In this document: positions 43,619 through 54,065 of the stretch, one piece after another
Layout of the letters: each line of letters starts with the position of its first letter
Numbering within the stretch: position 1 is the stretch's first letter
From: Aquisphaera insulae
Lineage (GTDB): Bacteria; Planctomycetota; Planctomycetia; Isosphaerales; Isosphaeraceae
Assembly (NCBI RefSeq): GCF_011064615.1
Contig: NZ_JAALJH010000049.1
Span: forward strand, 1 to 64,000
Direction of reading: 5' to 3'
Length of the DNA: 64,000 nt
Position numbers and translations under genes: made by a program
Notes under the pieces: model-generated
Database searches by the model: none
The model's input: the letters and a program-made list of their open reading frames with translations, nothing else
Told to the model about the DNA's origin: nothing

Positions 43619-44359
43619 ATGATCGCAGGGATGCCCCAAGCCCTCCTCCGGCGGTCGCTCACCGGCCTCGTCGGGATGGCCTTTACCCTTGGCCTGGCAA
43701 CGGGATGCGCCGATCATGCCCGCCGCCGCGAGGTCGATCGGATCCCGACGCGGGGGATGGTCGATCCGGCCCAACCACGTGAGCTCGACAAGACGACCAT
43801 GCCCCGCTACGTGATCGAGCCGCCGGACGAGCTCGACGTCACGATCCGCCCGGCGCCGACCGACTGGGTGCAGAACACCATCGTGGTCCAGCAGGACGGG
43901 ATGATCGACCTGGGTTTTGCCGGCGAAATCTACGTCACGGGGCTGACCGTGGGCGAGGCGGAATACCGGATCGCCCAGGAAGTGAATGCGGCGGCCGTGA
44001 AGCAGGGACAGAAGCCCGAGCAGCCGTACAAGGTCTCGGTCCGGGTGACGAATCCGCAGAGCAAGTTCTATTACGTGATGGGCACCGTCAATTCCCAGGG
44101 CCGTTTCCCGATCAAGGGGAACGAGACCGTGCTGGACGCGATCCTGCTGGCCGGCCTCAAATCGAATAGCCTGCCGGAGAAGAGCTACCTGGTCCGACCC
44201 CATCCCCCGGGCGAGCCCGACACCGTCCTCCGGATCGACTGGTGCGCCATCCGCGAGCGGGGTGACACCATGACGAACTATCAGCTCCTCCCCGGGGACC
44301 GCATCGTCGTCCCCGGGACGAAGCCGCCGAGCCTGATCTCCACTCTGCTAGCCCAGTGA
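43619..44359 (+). CDS. Wza-type polysaccharide export lipoprotein
   Basis: The 246-residue protein has a lipoprotein signal (LTGLVGMAFTLGLATGCADH, lipidated Cys near residue 30). A Poly_export (PES) domain follows: PPDELDVTIRPAP ... QQDGMIDLGFAGEIYVTGLT, VGEAEYRIAQEV. One SLBB-like beta-grasp unit (FYYVMGTVNSQGRFPIKGNE, TVLDAILLAGL) and a final DRIVVPG strand complete it. It is shorter than Wza and lacks the long C-terminal barrel helix, so it probably forms a periplasmic export component. It does not sit next to the CpsD-like module near 18 kb, but both indicate exopolysaccharide or adhesin export. The permease gene converges on its end 12 bp away. Confidence 0.88.
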   Translation: MIAGMPQALLRRSLTGLVGMAFTLGLATGCADHARRREVDRIPTRGMVDPAQPRELDKTTMPRYVIEPPDELDVTIRPAPTDWVQNTIVVQQDGMIDLGFAGEIYVTGLTVGEAEYRIAQEVNAAAVKQGQKPEQPYKVSVRVTNPQSKFYYVMGTVNSQGRFPIKGNETVLDAILLAGLKSNSLPEKSYLVRPHPPGEPDTVLRIDWCAIRERGDTMTNYQLLPGDRIVVPGTKPPSLISTLLAQ

Positions 44360-44371
44360 TCGATTCGCCGC

Positions 44372-45751
44372 TCAGGCGTCGATCCGGTTGGGCATGGGGA
44401 CGACCGGGGAGAGCAGGCCGATCTTGGCCGTCGCAAAGTAGACGACGAAGCCGACGATGAACGCGGAGACCGGCGCGATGGGAACATCCGGGATCGCGGC
44501 GTTCCATGCGTGCAGGTTGGGCATCACGCCGACGAGGAACCCGAGCGCCCAGGCGATCCAGCCGGCCGGGTTGAAGCCGGCCCGCGGGCCGCTCCAGCGC
44601 TTGCCCGCCAGCAGGTAATCCGCGACCATCGCACCGCAGATTGGGCCGAACGAGGCCCCGATGATCCCGAACACCCCGGGCAAGTTCTTCGCGATACCCG
44701 TGATCGCCAGCGTCATGCTGACGATGGCTCCAATCCCGACCGAGATAAACGGATTGACCTTCGGCATGACCGTCTTGAAGCTGTTCGCCGCGATGAAAGA
44801 CGAGAAGCACGCACCGGGGAACGAGGCGAGCGTGAGGCCGAGCATGATGGCCCTATAGAACGCCGATGGCAGCTTTGCTTCCAGGCCGTCGGTGACGTTC
44901 ATTCCCTTACCTGCAAGCGCATCCGGCTGAACCGCGCCACTCGCCCAGGCACCAGCCAAGGCGATCGCTGCGATGCCCATCGTGAGGATGATCGCCCCGA
45001 TGATCCCCACATAGCCGCCCTTCTGGACGTCCTCGGCGTCACGGCTGTTGGTGCCGAAGTCGACGCCGGCCGCTCCGGCTGTGGCGAAGAAACCGACGAT
45101 GATGGTGACCGTCAAGAGTATCGCTCCCAGGGCCCCGGGAGAGCCCTCCGTCGCGGGAGGTTTGTAGCTGAAGGCGGAGCCGGCGAAGAGTACAAGGGCG
45201 ATGATCAGTACGGCAAGCGGAATGAGCGGGAGGTAGGTCGCGACCTTCGCGACATACTGAATCCCCTTGAGCCCTACGAATGCCGCAAGCGCAGCCCAGA
45301 TGACGCACAACGCGTAGAACAAGCTGGGGCCGCCGCCGAATGCGGTGTTGAGGGCCTCGGCCGAGAAGTAGGTGTTCACTCCCAGCCATCCGAATTGGAG
45401 TAGACCCATGAGGAATCCGGGCATGAGCAGGCCGCCCAATGTCCCGAAGGTTGAAGTCCCTACTACATAAAGTGGCAATCCCGTCTTCAAGCCCAGCAGC
45501 CCGGGCACCACGTAGAACAGGAAGTGGCAGATGAGCGCCGCGAGGACGATTCCGAGCAGCGTCGGGAGCAAGCCACCGGCCAGCAGGCCGGCCGCAGCAT
45601 TCGAGTTCCAGAAGGCGAACCAGAGGAAGATCCCCGCGTACGTCGGCGCGGTGTTCTTGAACCAGGGCGCCCGATTCGACGGCGGGTTGGGCGTCGCGCT
45701 GGCGATGTAATCCGGGAGGGGGCCGGGGGCGGTCGTGGTCGGTGTGCTCAT
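44372..45751 (-). CDS. NCS1-family cytosine/purine permease
   Basis: This 459-residue membrane protein has about 12 hydrophobic segments and the NCS1 (CodB-like) layout. It starts PSNRAPWFKNTAPTYAGIFL in the first helix, then FAFWNSNAAAGLLAGGLLP, FGWLGVNTYFSAEALN and PICGAMVADYLLAGKRWSG near the end. Family members import cytosine, purines, hydantoins or related bases with Na+ or H+. The substrate is not determinable here. A second, more divergent NCS1 permease lies 0.75 kb away on the other strand. Confidence 0.87.
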   Translation of the reverse strand: MSTPTTTAPGPLPDYIASATPNPPSNRAPWFKNTAPTYAGIFLWFAFWNSNAAAGLLAGGLLPTLLGIVLAALICHFLFYVVPGLLGLKTGLPLYVVGTSTFGTLGGLLMPGFLMGLLQFGWLGVNTYFSAEALNTAFGGGPSLFYALCVIWAALAAFVGLKGIQYVAKVATYLPLIPLAVLIIALVLFAGSAFSYKPPATEGSPGALGAILLTVTIIVGFFATAGAAGVDFGTNSRDAEDVQKGGYVGIIGAIILTMGIAAIALAGAWASGAVQPDALAGKGMNVTDGLEAKLPSAFYRAIMLGLTLASFPGACFSSFIAANSFKTVMPKVNPFISVGIGAIVSMTLAITGIAKNLPGVFGIIGASFGPICGAMVADYLLAGKRWSGPRAGFNPAGWIAWALGFLVGVMPNLHAWNAAIPDVPIAPVSAFIVGFVVYFATAKIGLLSPVVPMPNRIDA

Positions 45752-45868
45752 GGTGTCTGTCTATGCGGAAAACAGGGAGAGGCAGGGGTTTCGGCCGGTA
45801 CGCTGGGAGCATCAGACAACGCGCCGGGACCAGTGTCAAGGGGGGACCCGTGGGGGCCGGACGAGCCT

Positions 45869-46414
45869 TCAGATGGACTCGCCGGCCGCCCGTCGTGCGT
45901 CCTGTTCGAACCAGTTGTCTCGGTAGTAGTGGCCCCCTCGGCGATGGGCCATATAGCTGGCCACGAGATAGGCGGGGATGAACGCCGGCCCCCATCGCTC
46001 CGCCTGGCGGACGTGGGCCTGCTCGTGATCCCTCAGGTCGTCCAGGACGGAGGCCGACCGACCCAGGATGACGTGACCGAGAGTCATCGCGTTGAAGCCG
46101 ATCCGGTCACCGAACCAGCGGGCGAATCCGCCGTGGAACTCGAGCGCGCCGCGACGGACGCGACCGCCGCCGCCAGAACCCAGGGTCAGCACGCCGGCAA
46201 TCAGGCCCAGCAACGTGGTTGGGCTGGCCCAGGCATAGCATGCAATCCGCCCCGGAATGCTCCGCCCACGGTCGGCCTGCTGATCGGCACGCCCGCGATC
46301 CCCGACGCTCCGCGCCCTCGGGATCGCCGCCTGGGTGGGGTCGCGACGAACGTGGCGACGATGCGGGCCCTTTTCCCGCTGCCGCGTCGGGCGTCGCCTT
46401 CGATTACGCCCCAT
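45869..46414 (-). CDS. Small HExxH-motif membrane-associated protein
   Basis: The 181-residue protein has a basic N-terminus (RNRRRRPTRQREKGPHRRHV), one or two hydrophobic stretches (SPTTLLGLIAGVLTLGSG), and DDLRDHEQAHVRQAERWGP with a complete HExxH zinc-type motif. FIPAYLVASYMAHRRGG follows. Similar small HEQxH-R-Q-x-E proteins exist without assigned function. Zinc binding is plausible, but a third ligand is not obvious. The start at 46414 has GGGGAGG ten bases upstream; the frame is open further upstream without a better site. It lies between two NCS1 permease genes, divergent from one of them. Confidence 0.72.
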   Translation of the reverse strand: MGRNRRRRPTRQREKGPHRRHVRRDPTQAAIPRARSVGDRGRADQQADRGRSIPGRIACYAWASPTTLLGLIAGVLTLGSGGGGRVRRGALEFHGGFARWFGDRIGFNAMTLGHVILGRSASVLDDLRDHEQAHVRQAERWGPAFIPAYLVASYMAHRRGGHYYRDNWFEQDARRAAGESI

Positions 46415-46503
46415 CGCCTGAATCCTCCCCGCACGTGTGGTAGGTTTGGCATGCGAGATTGCCGCGTGCCGACCGCACGATCCTTCCAGGAACCCGTGAT
46501 CCC

Positions 46504-47991
46504 GTGAGCGACCTGCCGCCACCCGCCGGCGAGCCAGCCGGCCACCTTCCTCCCATCCTCCGCGCCGAGCTCTCCCAGCCCTTTCCGACACGGAGCGGCT
46601 GGGCCTGGACGATCGCACCGGCCTATGCCGGGCTCTTCATCTGGATCCCGCTGCTCGACCTCGTCGGATTACTCGTCGCCGGCGGACTCGACGTGAGGCT
46701 CGTCTTCCTCGGCTCGATCCTCGCGCTCCTCGCCTGCTCCCTGCTCCTTTATTATCCCGCCGCCATCCTCGGGTGCCAGTCGGGACAGGGACTTGGCGTC
46801 GTCGCCTCGACGACCCTCGGGACGATCGGCGCGGAGTGGATCGTCGGGATCCTCGGCGGGTTGGGGGGACTTCTGGTCTACGCCATCTCGATCGATTCCT
46901 CGGTACGACTCACGATGCTGGGACTCACACTTTGCGGCCTGGTCGGTCCGGCGAGCCTGGAGAGATCCTCGATCGGTGCCGCGCAGTTCCCCGCGCCGAT
47001 TACCCTGATCACCGCGGCCTTCTGGATCTACGTGACGGGGACCGCGATCCTCCTCCGCCTCGCGAGCGTCGTCCGGGCGATGATGCAGGTCTACACCCCC
47101 GTGGCTCTCGCGCTCCTGGTCGTCGCGGCGATCCTGGCCGCTCGCGGGCCGGGAGTGGCGGTCGCTCGCGAACCTGTCACGGTCCTCCCTGCGTTCGCGC
47201 TGCTGATCCAGATCGTCTGTTCCGCCTTTGCCTTCTCCGGGCTCCTCGGGGCGGACTGGGGCCGTATGGCCCGAGACCGCCTCGATGTGATGCGAGGCGG
47301 CGCCGTTGGCATCAACCTGGCCGGAATGCTCGGCCTGGTGATGACCGCCTGCACCGTCTCGCTGGCGTTCCGGACCGACGCGTCGGGCATGCCTCCGGAC
47401 GGCGGTTCGCCGCCGCTCCTGATCCGCGGAAGCTTCCATTCCGCGATCTATCAAGGCATCGGCGGCCAGGTCGGCGGCATCCTGCTGATGCTCCTGGGAC
47501 TGGCGACCCTGGCGCCGGCCTGCTACGCGATCTGGCTTTTCGGGCGACGCTTCGCCGACCACTGGGGCGTCCTTCGAGTCTCCTCATGGACCTGGCTGGG
47601 GGGCGGACTCGCCCTGGCGATGATCGCATCGGGCGTCGCTCGTGACTCGATGCTCCTGATCCAGATCCTGGGCGCTCTCTTCGCACCCGTGGCCGGGACG
47701 TTCCTCGTCGAGCTGACCCGCACGGAGGGACACGTCCGGGGGATCCGGGATGGGGTGAATCCGCCCGGCGTGATCGCCTGGGGCCTCGGGCTGACCATCG
47801 GCCTGATCCCGATTGTGGGGGCGGTCATTCCGGCGGGGGAACCCCTCCGGAGGCTGCAGCCGGCATCGCTCTATGCCTTCGCGGTATCGGCCGCGACCTA
47901 TGCCATCCTCGCCCGGCTGGGGTGGGAGCGGCCGATCATCCCGATCCGGACCGAAACCCCCACGGAGCCTGGCGCGGTGGGCCGAGGTTGA
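46504..47991 (+). CDS. NCS1-type permease, divergent member
   Basis: This 495-residue membrane protein shares the NCS1 start WTIAPAYAGLFIWIPLLDLV with the neighbouring permease and has about 12 hydrophobic segments. Middle motifs are drifted: FSGLLGADWGRMARDRLDVM replaces the usual D-F-G-x-x-x-R-D region, and NPPGVIAWGLGLTIGLIP resembles the last helices. It is likely a nucleobase or related transporter of altered specificity. The start at 46504 is a GTG with AGGA about 12 bases upstream. The two homologues face each other around the HExxH gene and may have arisen by duplication followed by divergence. Confidence 0.78.
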   Translation: MSDLPPPAGEPAGHLPPILRAELSQPFPTRSGWAWTIAPAYAGLFIWIPLLDLVGLLVAGGLDVRLVFLGSILALLACSLLLYYPAAILGCQSGQGLGVVASTTLGTIGAEWIVGILGGLGGLLVYAISIDSSVRLTMLGLTLCGLVGPASLERSSIGAAQFPAPITLITAAFWIYVTGTAILLRLASVVRAMMQVYTPVALALLVVAAILAARGPGVAVAREPVTVLPAFALLIQIVCSAFAFSGLLGADWGRMARDRLDVMRGGAVGINLAGMLGLVMTACTVSLAFRTDASGMPPDGGSPPLLIRGSFHSAIYQGIGGQVGGILLMLLGLATLAPACYAIWLFGRRFADHWGVLRVSSWTWLGGGLALAMIASGVARDSMLLIQILGALFAPVAGTFLVELTRTEGHVRGIRDGVNPPGVIAWGLGLTIGLIPIVGAVIPAGEPLRRLQPASLYAFAVSAATYAILARLGWERPIIPIRTETPTEPGAVGRG

Positions 47992-48004
47992 ACAGCCGGC
48001 CGGC

Positions 48005-49429
48005 TCAGGGCACGACGTCGGTCGATGGGCCGCCCTTGATGGACGCTGGTGCGATCAGGCCCAGGACGCCGTTCACGCCGGACATCACGGACTCCTCGAC
48101 CCGGTCCGACCAGGGGCAGGGGAGGCCGTAGTAGACCATGCTGTCTCCGCCTTCGTAACCGCCTTCCTTCAGGACCCGCTGCGATGGGATGTACGCCATG
48201 ACGTCGTTGCAGTAGGCCGAGACCCAGGTCGGCGACGATCCCGCTTCCTTCTTGATCCGGAGCGCGTAGTCGACGGTGACCTCGCCACCGAGGAAGACCC
48301 ATCGCAGCTCGTCGAGGCCCCATGCCTGGACCGGATAAGGATAGTCCGGCGGGAGCTGGCCGAGCTCCTCGATCTGCCCCAGGAGCTTGCGGGCCCGCGA
48401 CGCGGCGAATCGATTGTCGGATTTTGCGTCGGACTCGATTTGTGACCTCGTCGGCAGGGAACCGAAGGCGAGGTTGACCTCCCGGTATGCGCTCCGGAGC
48501 GGGCCCTCGATCCGCTTCATCGGCCGTTCGAGGACCGCGGCGACCGAGGCGGCCATCGCCTGGCCGTGCGTCTCGGCGAGCGCCTCGGAACGCCGGGGGA
48601 TCGGGTTCTGGTCGCCACCGCAGCCCGCCACGTACATCGCCTGGGCACCCGGGAATCGCTTCTCGAGCGCGGCGGCGGCGTGCCCGGCCCAGTCGCCGCT
48701 CACCTTGTAGCCGTCCAGGACGGTGCAATGGCAGGCATAGACGAAGACCACGGCCCTTGGCCTGCCATCGACGTCCCTGCCCACGAGCACCGGGACGTCG
48801 TGGTCATCCGGCCCCTTGAGGTGACCTTTCTCCCGCAGCGCCGGCACCTCGCCCTCCGGGTTGTTCCGCCGGTTGACGGCGAAGTCGCAACGGCCGTTGC
48901 CCCAGTCCAGCCGCGCGACGGAGAGCGTCTCGAAGGCCTGACTGACCACGTCCGCGACGACCGACTCGAAGAGCCGCGTGTAATCGCCGACCTTCTGCTT
49001 CTGCGCGTCATCGAGCGTGTACATCGTGAGCAGATTCCTGCCGAGCACCGGCGCGCTATGGGTGTGCGAGCACGCGAGGACGATCCGGTCTCGCTCCAGT
49101 CCATGCTTCCTGCCGATGGCCTCCCGGATCCGTGCCGAGAGGTCCCGGCTGATCCCGCAGACATCCATCGTGACCAGGACGGCTCGCTTGCCGAGCGGAT
49201 CCTCGAGTGCCAGGGCCTTGACCCAGATATCCTGATCGACCCCGTCGGACGGGTGGTTCCTCGCGGCGTATCCGGACAGCCAGATCGGCTCCTTGGGCGT
49301 GATCGCGACCCGACCCACGCCGAGCTTCCAGCCGTCGCCAAGGCTCACTCGCGGCGACCCGGCGAGGATCAGCACGAATCCGATCACGACGCGCAACCCA
49401 GCCCTCGGATCGACCCCGATGCGGTTCAT
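48005..49429 (-). CDS. Exported neutral/alkaline ceramidase-like protein
   Basis: This 474-residue protein has a signal sequence (LRVVIGFVLILAGSPRVSLG). The ceramidase-type N-terminal domain has WLSGYAARNHPSDG, VTMDVCGISRDL, IVLACSHTHSAPVLGRNLL (His pair for zinc), VFVYACHCTVLDGYKVSGDW and MYVAGCGGDQNPIP. The C-terminal Ig-like domain of typical neutral ceramidases is short or missing. Related planctomycete proteins are annotated only as ceramidase-like hydrolases, so the substrate might be another N-acyl amide. The start at 49429 has AGGAGA upstream. It is the second gene of a two-gene unit after the epimerase (35 bp gap). Confidence 0.85.
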   Translation of the reverse strand: MNRIGVDPRAGLRVVIGFVLILAGSPRVSLGDGWKLGVGRVAITPKEPIWLSGYAARNHPSDGVDQDIWVKALALEDPLGKRAVLVTMDVCGISRDLSARIREAIGRKHGLERDRIVLACSHTHSAPVLGRNLLTMYTLDDAQKQKVGDYTRLFESVVADVVSQAFETLSVARLDWGNGRCDFAVNRRNNPEGEVPALREKGHLKGPDDHDVPVLVGRDVDGRPRAVVFVYACHCTVLDGYKVSGDWAGHAAAALEKRFPGAQAMYVAGCGGDQNPIPRRSEALAETHGQAMAASVAAVLERPMKRIEGPLRSAYREVNLAFGSLPTRSQIESDAKSDNRFAASRARKLLGQIEELGQLPPDYPYPVQAWGLDELRWVFLGGEVTVDYALRIKKEAGSSPTWVSAYCNDVMAYIPSQRVLKEGGYEGGDSMVYYGLPCPWSDRVEESVMSGVNGVLGLIAPASIKGGPSTDVVP

Positions 49430-49464
49430 GTCAAGAGTCTCCTGGTCGCACTTGCCGCCCGTCC

Positions 49465-50595
49465 TCACGACCGTTCCGCGCCCACCTGCGGGCGCCCGGC
49501 GGCGGTCAATCGCCTCCGAAGATCTCCCAGACGGACGAAGAAAGGGGGCGGATCATGGGGGATTCGTCCCGACGGATCTTCGAAGAACCAGCGGACGGTT
49601 CGGGAGATCGCCTCCTCGTAGGTTAACGAAGGCGACCATCCGAGTCTGCGGCGGGCCTTCTCCGTGCTGTACGAGAGATACCGGCCGAGGAGCCAGGCCC
49701 CATAGCGAGTGACCCTGGGAGGCCTGGCCCGTCGGCGAAGCCGGTCGCGTAACTCCAGTGACAAGCCGCCATAGTAGGCGTAAAGGAACGGGTAATGCCA
49801 GGTGACGCGGGGAGCGCCGGTGGCATCGGCCAGCATGTCCAGGAACTGCCTCTGGGTGATCGGGCCGTGGCTGGTGACGTTGTACGCCTCTCCTGCGGAG
49901 CCCTGGTCACGGGCCGCGAGGATCGCGGCGTCGGCGACGACCCCGGCGTAGACGGCGCTCAGCGGGTTATCCCCGGGGCCGACCACGGAGACGCGATGCC
50001 ATCGGAACTCCTGGATCAGCCGGGGGATCGTGGTCCGGTCGCGCTCGCCGAAGAGCCAGCTCGGTCGGATCACGGTCAGGGCAAGTCGTCCGGCGTGCGA
50101 CATCGCCCAGAGTAGCTGCTCGGACTCCACCTTGCTGCGGGTGTAGGGATCCATCAGCCAGACGTTCTGGCCCAGGGGCGAGGACTCGTCGATCGGTTCC
50201 GTCTGGTCCGGTGGGTGGCCATAGGCGCTCGTGGAGCTGAAGTGGACGAACCGCTCGACTCTCTCGGCGGCCGCGGCTGCGGAAAGCGTCCGGGTGGCGT
50301 CGATGCAGCCGAGCTGGAACTCGCGCCAGGGCCCCCAGTCTCCGACCTTCGCCGCCGCGTGGAAGATCCACCTGGCCCCCGCCACGGCCGCCGCGCAGGA
50401 AGCCGAGTCGGTCAGGTCGCCGCGATGGATCTCGACGCCCAGGGACTCCAGGAAGCCGGTCCGGCTCGACGGCCGGACCAGGGCCCGTACGCGATGCCCC
50501 TGGCCCACGAGCTTTTCCGCCACATGGCTCCCCAGCAGCCCCGTCGCCCCGGTCACCAGGACGAGGCCGGCATCGGCCGAAGATTCCGGACTCAT
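49465..50595 (-). CDS. NAD-dependent epimerase/dehydratase (3-beta-HSD-like)
   Basis: The 376-residue extended-SDR protein has VLVTGATGLLGSHVAEKL at the cofactor site, VEIHRGDLTDSASC, FVHFSSTSAYGHPP, and YTRSKVESEQLLW (YxxxK catalytic pair). The C-terminal half (GAPRVTWHYPFLYAYYGGLS) resembles 3-beta-hydroxysteroid dehydrogenase-like members that act on sterols or lipids. Its operon partner is ceramidase-like, which also suggests a lipid substrate; this is inference. The start at 50595 places the Rossmann motif near the N-terminus. A longer start at 50658 is possible. Confidence 0.85.
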   Translation of the reverse strand: MSPESSADAGLVLVTGATGLLGSHVAEKLVGQGHRVRALVRPSSRTGFLESLGVEIHRGDLTDSASCAAAVAGARWIFHAAAKVGDWGPWREFQLGCIDATRTLSAAAAAERVERFVHFSSTSAYGHPPDQTEPIDESSPLGQNVWLMDPYTRSKVESEQLLWAMSHAGRLALTVIRPSWLFGERDRTTIPRLIQEFRWHRVSVVGPGDNPLSAVYAGVVADAAILAARDQGSAGEAYNVTSHGPITQRQFLDMLADATGAPRVTWHYPFLYAYYGGLSLELRDRLRRRARPPRVTRYGAWLLGRYLSYSTEKARRRLGWSPSLTYEEAISRTVRWFFEDPSGRIPHDPPPFFVRLGDLRRRLTAAGRPQVGAERS

Positions 50596-50795
50596 GGATG
50601 CCCCGCGCCCCAGTTCGTGCCGCAGAAGTGACCGCAACGCCCCAGGTTGAGAGTGCATCACGGATTCACCGGGGTCAAGCGGGGACGACCGAGGAAATGG
50701 GATGGAGAGCCGCCACAACCTCTTCCGATCGTGACCTACAGTTCCTTCCGGGCATCATAACGGCCAGCCCCGGCGAGGGACGACCGGTCGACACC

Positions 50796-50825
50796 TTGTC
50801 TCGGGCCGACTCGTTTTGGTATGAA
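50796..50825 (+). promoter_or_regulatory. Candidate promoter of the SAH-riboswitch/ahcY transcript
   Basis: TTGTCT and TATGAA are separated by 18 bases and lie 65 bases before the riboswitch aptamer, a sensible distance for the ahcY transcript. The match to sigma70 consensus is moderate. Confidence 0.35.
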
Positions 50826-50890
50826 GGAATGCCTTCGGAACCCGGCCCGGGACCGAAGACCTACCTCAAATCCTGATGCGAACGCCATTC

Positions 50891-50972
50891 CATTGAGGGG
50901 CGCTGCGACGGTACGCCGGGGCGTACCTGCCAGGCTCGATGGGGCGGATCCAACAGAACTGCAACGGCGCCC
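50891..50972 (+). promoter_or_regulatory. SAH (S-adenosylhomocysteine) riboswitch
   Basis: The aptamer has all parts of the SAH riboswitch. P1 pairs CATTGAG with CTCGATG (one G-U). The conserved GGGCGCTGCGAC and TGCCAGGCTC core strands are present. A perfect 8-bp P2 hairpin is formed by GGTACGCC and GGCGTACC. GCAACGGCGCCC pairs back to GGGCGC to make the pseudoknot. It ends ten bases before the GAGGAG ribosome site of ahcY, whose product degrades the ligand, so SAH should switch the gene on. Confidence 0.92.
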
Positions 50973-50998
50973 TTTCATCGTTAGAGGAGACCTTGAAC

Positions 50999-52423
<1,425 letters not shown>

Positions 52424-52541
52424 TCGCTCCCCGAGGGCGGCGAGGGAATCGTCCCCCGCCGCCCCCTGATCGATCCCGCCACGACGAGGCTGCGGGAGCA
52501 CAAGTCGAAGCCGCGGTTTCCCCTCCCGTTCAATCTCCCTC

Positions 52542-54041
52542 GTGAACACCTTCCTTCGTAGAACCCTCTTCGGCCTGCTCTTCGCGCTGGGCCTCGCCAG
52601 GGCGGTGTTCTATCTCGCCTATGCGGTCGAGACCTTGCCGTCGCCGTTCGAGAGCTTCCACCTCGAAGCGAAGATGGTGCTGCTCGCGGATCGGGTCGTC
52701 CTCGGGAAGACGCTCTACCCGGCCTGGCGGGACTATCCGCACGTCGCCAACTTCTTCGGGCCGGTCTATTTCGGATCGGTCGGCCTGGTCGGCAGGCTGG
52801 CCGGGGCCGACATACCCGGACTCTTCCGGATCGGTCGATCGATCGCATTCGCGTCCGGGCTGCTCGCCTCGGCCATCGTCGCCGTGGTGGCCTGGAAGCG
52901 GTATGGTCGGGCGCCCGGTGTGCTCGCGGGCATCGCGACGCTCGGGGCGATCCCGATGGCCGGATTCTCGGTGATGGTCCGGCCGGACATGACCGCGGAG
53001 CTGTTCGGGATCGCGGGTTTCTTCCTGGCGCGGAGGAAGTCCACCGTCGGGCTGGTCGCGGCGGCGATCCTGCTGGCCTGCGCCGTGCTGACCAAGCAGA
53101 CCACCCTGATCTTCCTGTTCGCCGCATGCCTGGGGCTGGTCGCCGAGCGGGAATGGCGCCGGGCTCTCGCTCTGTTCGGGGCCACGGCGGGTATCCTCGC
53201 GGTGGTCGTCGGGCTCGTCACGCTCTTGATCGAGCCTCGTTTCGTCTCGAGCCTGATGGGCGAGTCTCGGACGCCCTGGGATGCCGCCACCCTGGTCAAG
53301 ACGTTCTCTCAGGTCTGGAGTCAGTCGCCCGACCTCCTGATCTTCGGGGTCGCCGGGCTGGTCGCGTGGATCGTCGGCGCGACAGGGCGTCGGGATCCCG
53401 CGCTGGCGGTCCTGGCAGCGGTCCTGCTCGCCTCGAGCGTCGGCCTGGCGGCCAAGCAAGGGGCCGCGGTCAACTACTACCTCAGCCTTCGACTCTTGGA
53501 AGGCCTGGCCGTCGCGGCCCTCTGGCAGTCAGCAAGGCAGTCCGGCACGCGACTCCGGTCGGCCGGCCTGGCGGCGCTCCTGATCATCGGGGCATGTTCG
53601 GTGGTCCCGAGCCTGATGATCATGCTCCAGTACTATCGGCGCTCCGTGGAGGTCACCGCGTTCCTCAAGGCGCCTCCCGGCTCGCGGATGCTCGGGGCCT
53701 ATCGTGACCTCTGCCGCATGGCCGCCGATCCCCGGTCGCGCTTGCTCACCGATGCGGGGCTCATCGACCTCTATCAGGGGGATCGCGCTGTGTTCGGCGA
53801 CCCCTGGCTGTTCCGCATGCTCGCCGAGACCAACCAGCTCGACCTGACCGTCCTCCAGGATCGGATCGACTCGCAGTATTTCGACCTGGTCGTGACGCTC
53901 TCGCCGCTCGAGGAACCGACGTATGAAACGTACGACTTCGGCCTGCCGATGCTCCTGGTGGAACGGCTGAGGGCCCGGTATACCCGTGTGGGGGCCCATG
54001 ATACACTCTTCTTCTATCAGCGCCGCCGGCCGTCGGGGTAG
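52542..54041 (+). CDS. Multi-pass membrane glycosyltransferase-like protein
   Basis: This 499-residue protein has about nine to ten hydrophobic segments (TLFGLLFALGLARAVFYLAY, GLVAAAILLACAVLTKQTTL, GATAGILAVVVGLVTLLI). A soluble C-terminal part follows (RSRLLTDAGLIDLYQGDRAV ... LDLTVLQDRIDSQYFDLVVT). The fold pattern and the Asp-containing first loop resemble GT39/PMT-type membrane glycosyltransferases that use polyprenyl-phosphate sugars. The catalytic residue is not certain. It starts at a GTG with a weak ribosome site. The nucleotide-sugar dehydrogenase gene follows 24 bp later, and both are in the same direction as the epimerase and GT2 genes. Confidence 0.75.
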   Translation: MNTFLRRTLFGLLFALGLARAVFYLAYAVETLPSPFESFHLEAKMVLLADRVVLGKTLYPAWRDYPHVANFFGPVYFGSVGLVGRLAGADIPGLFRIGRSIAFASGLLASAIVAVVAWKRYGRAPGVLAGIATLGAIPMAGFSVMVRPDMTAELFGIAGFFLARRKSTVGLVAAAILLACAVLTKQTTLIFLFAACLGLVAEREWRRALALFGATAGILAVVVGLVTLLIEPRFVSSLMGESRTPWDAATLVKTFSQVWSQSPDLLIFGVAGLVAWIVGATGRRDPALAVLAAVLLASSVGLAAKQGAAVNYYLSLRLLEGLAVAALWQSARQSGTRLRSAGLAALLIIGACSVVPSLMIMLQYYRRSVEVTAFLKAPPGSRMLGAYRDLCRMAADPRSRLLTDAGLIDLYQGDRAVFGDPWLFRMLAETNQLDLTVLQDRIDSQYFDLVVTLSPLEEPTYETYDFGLPMLLVERLRARYTRVGAHDTLFFYQRRRPSG

Positions 54042-54065
54042 CGGCGCGGCGGGGAGCATGCCGCC

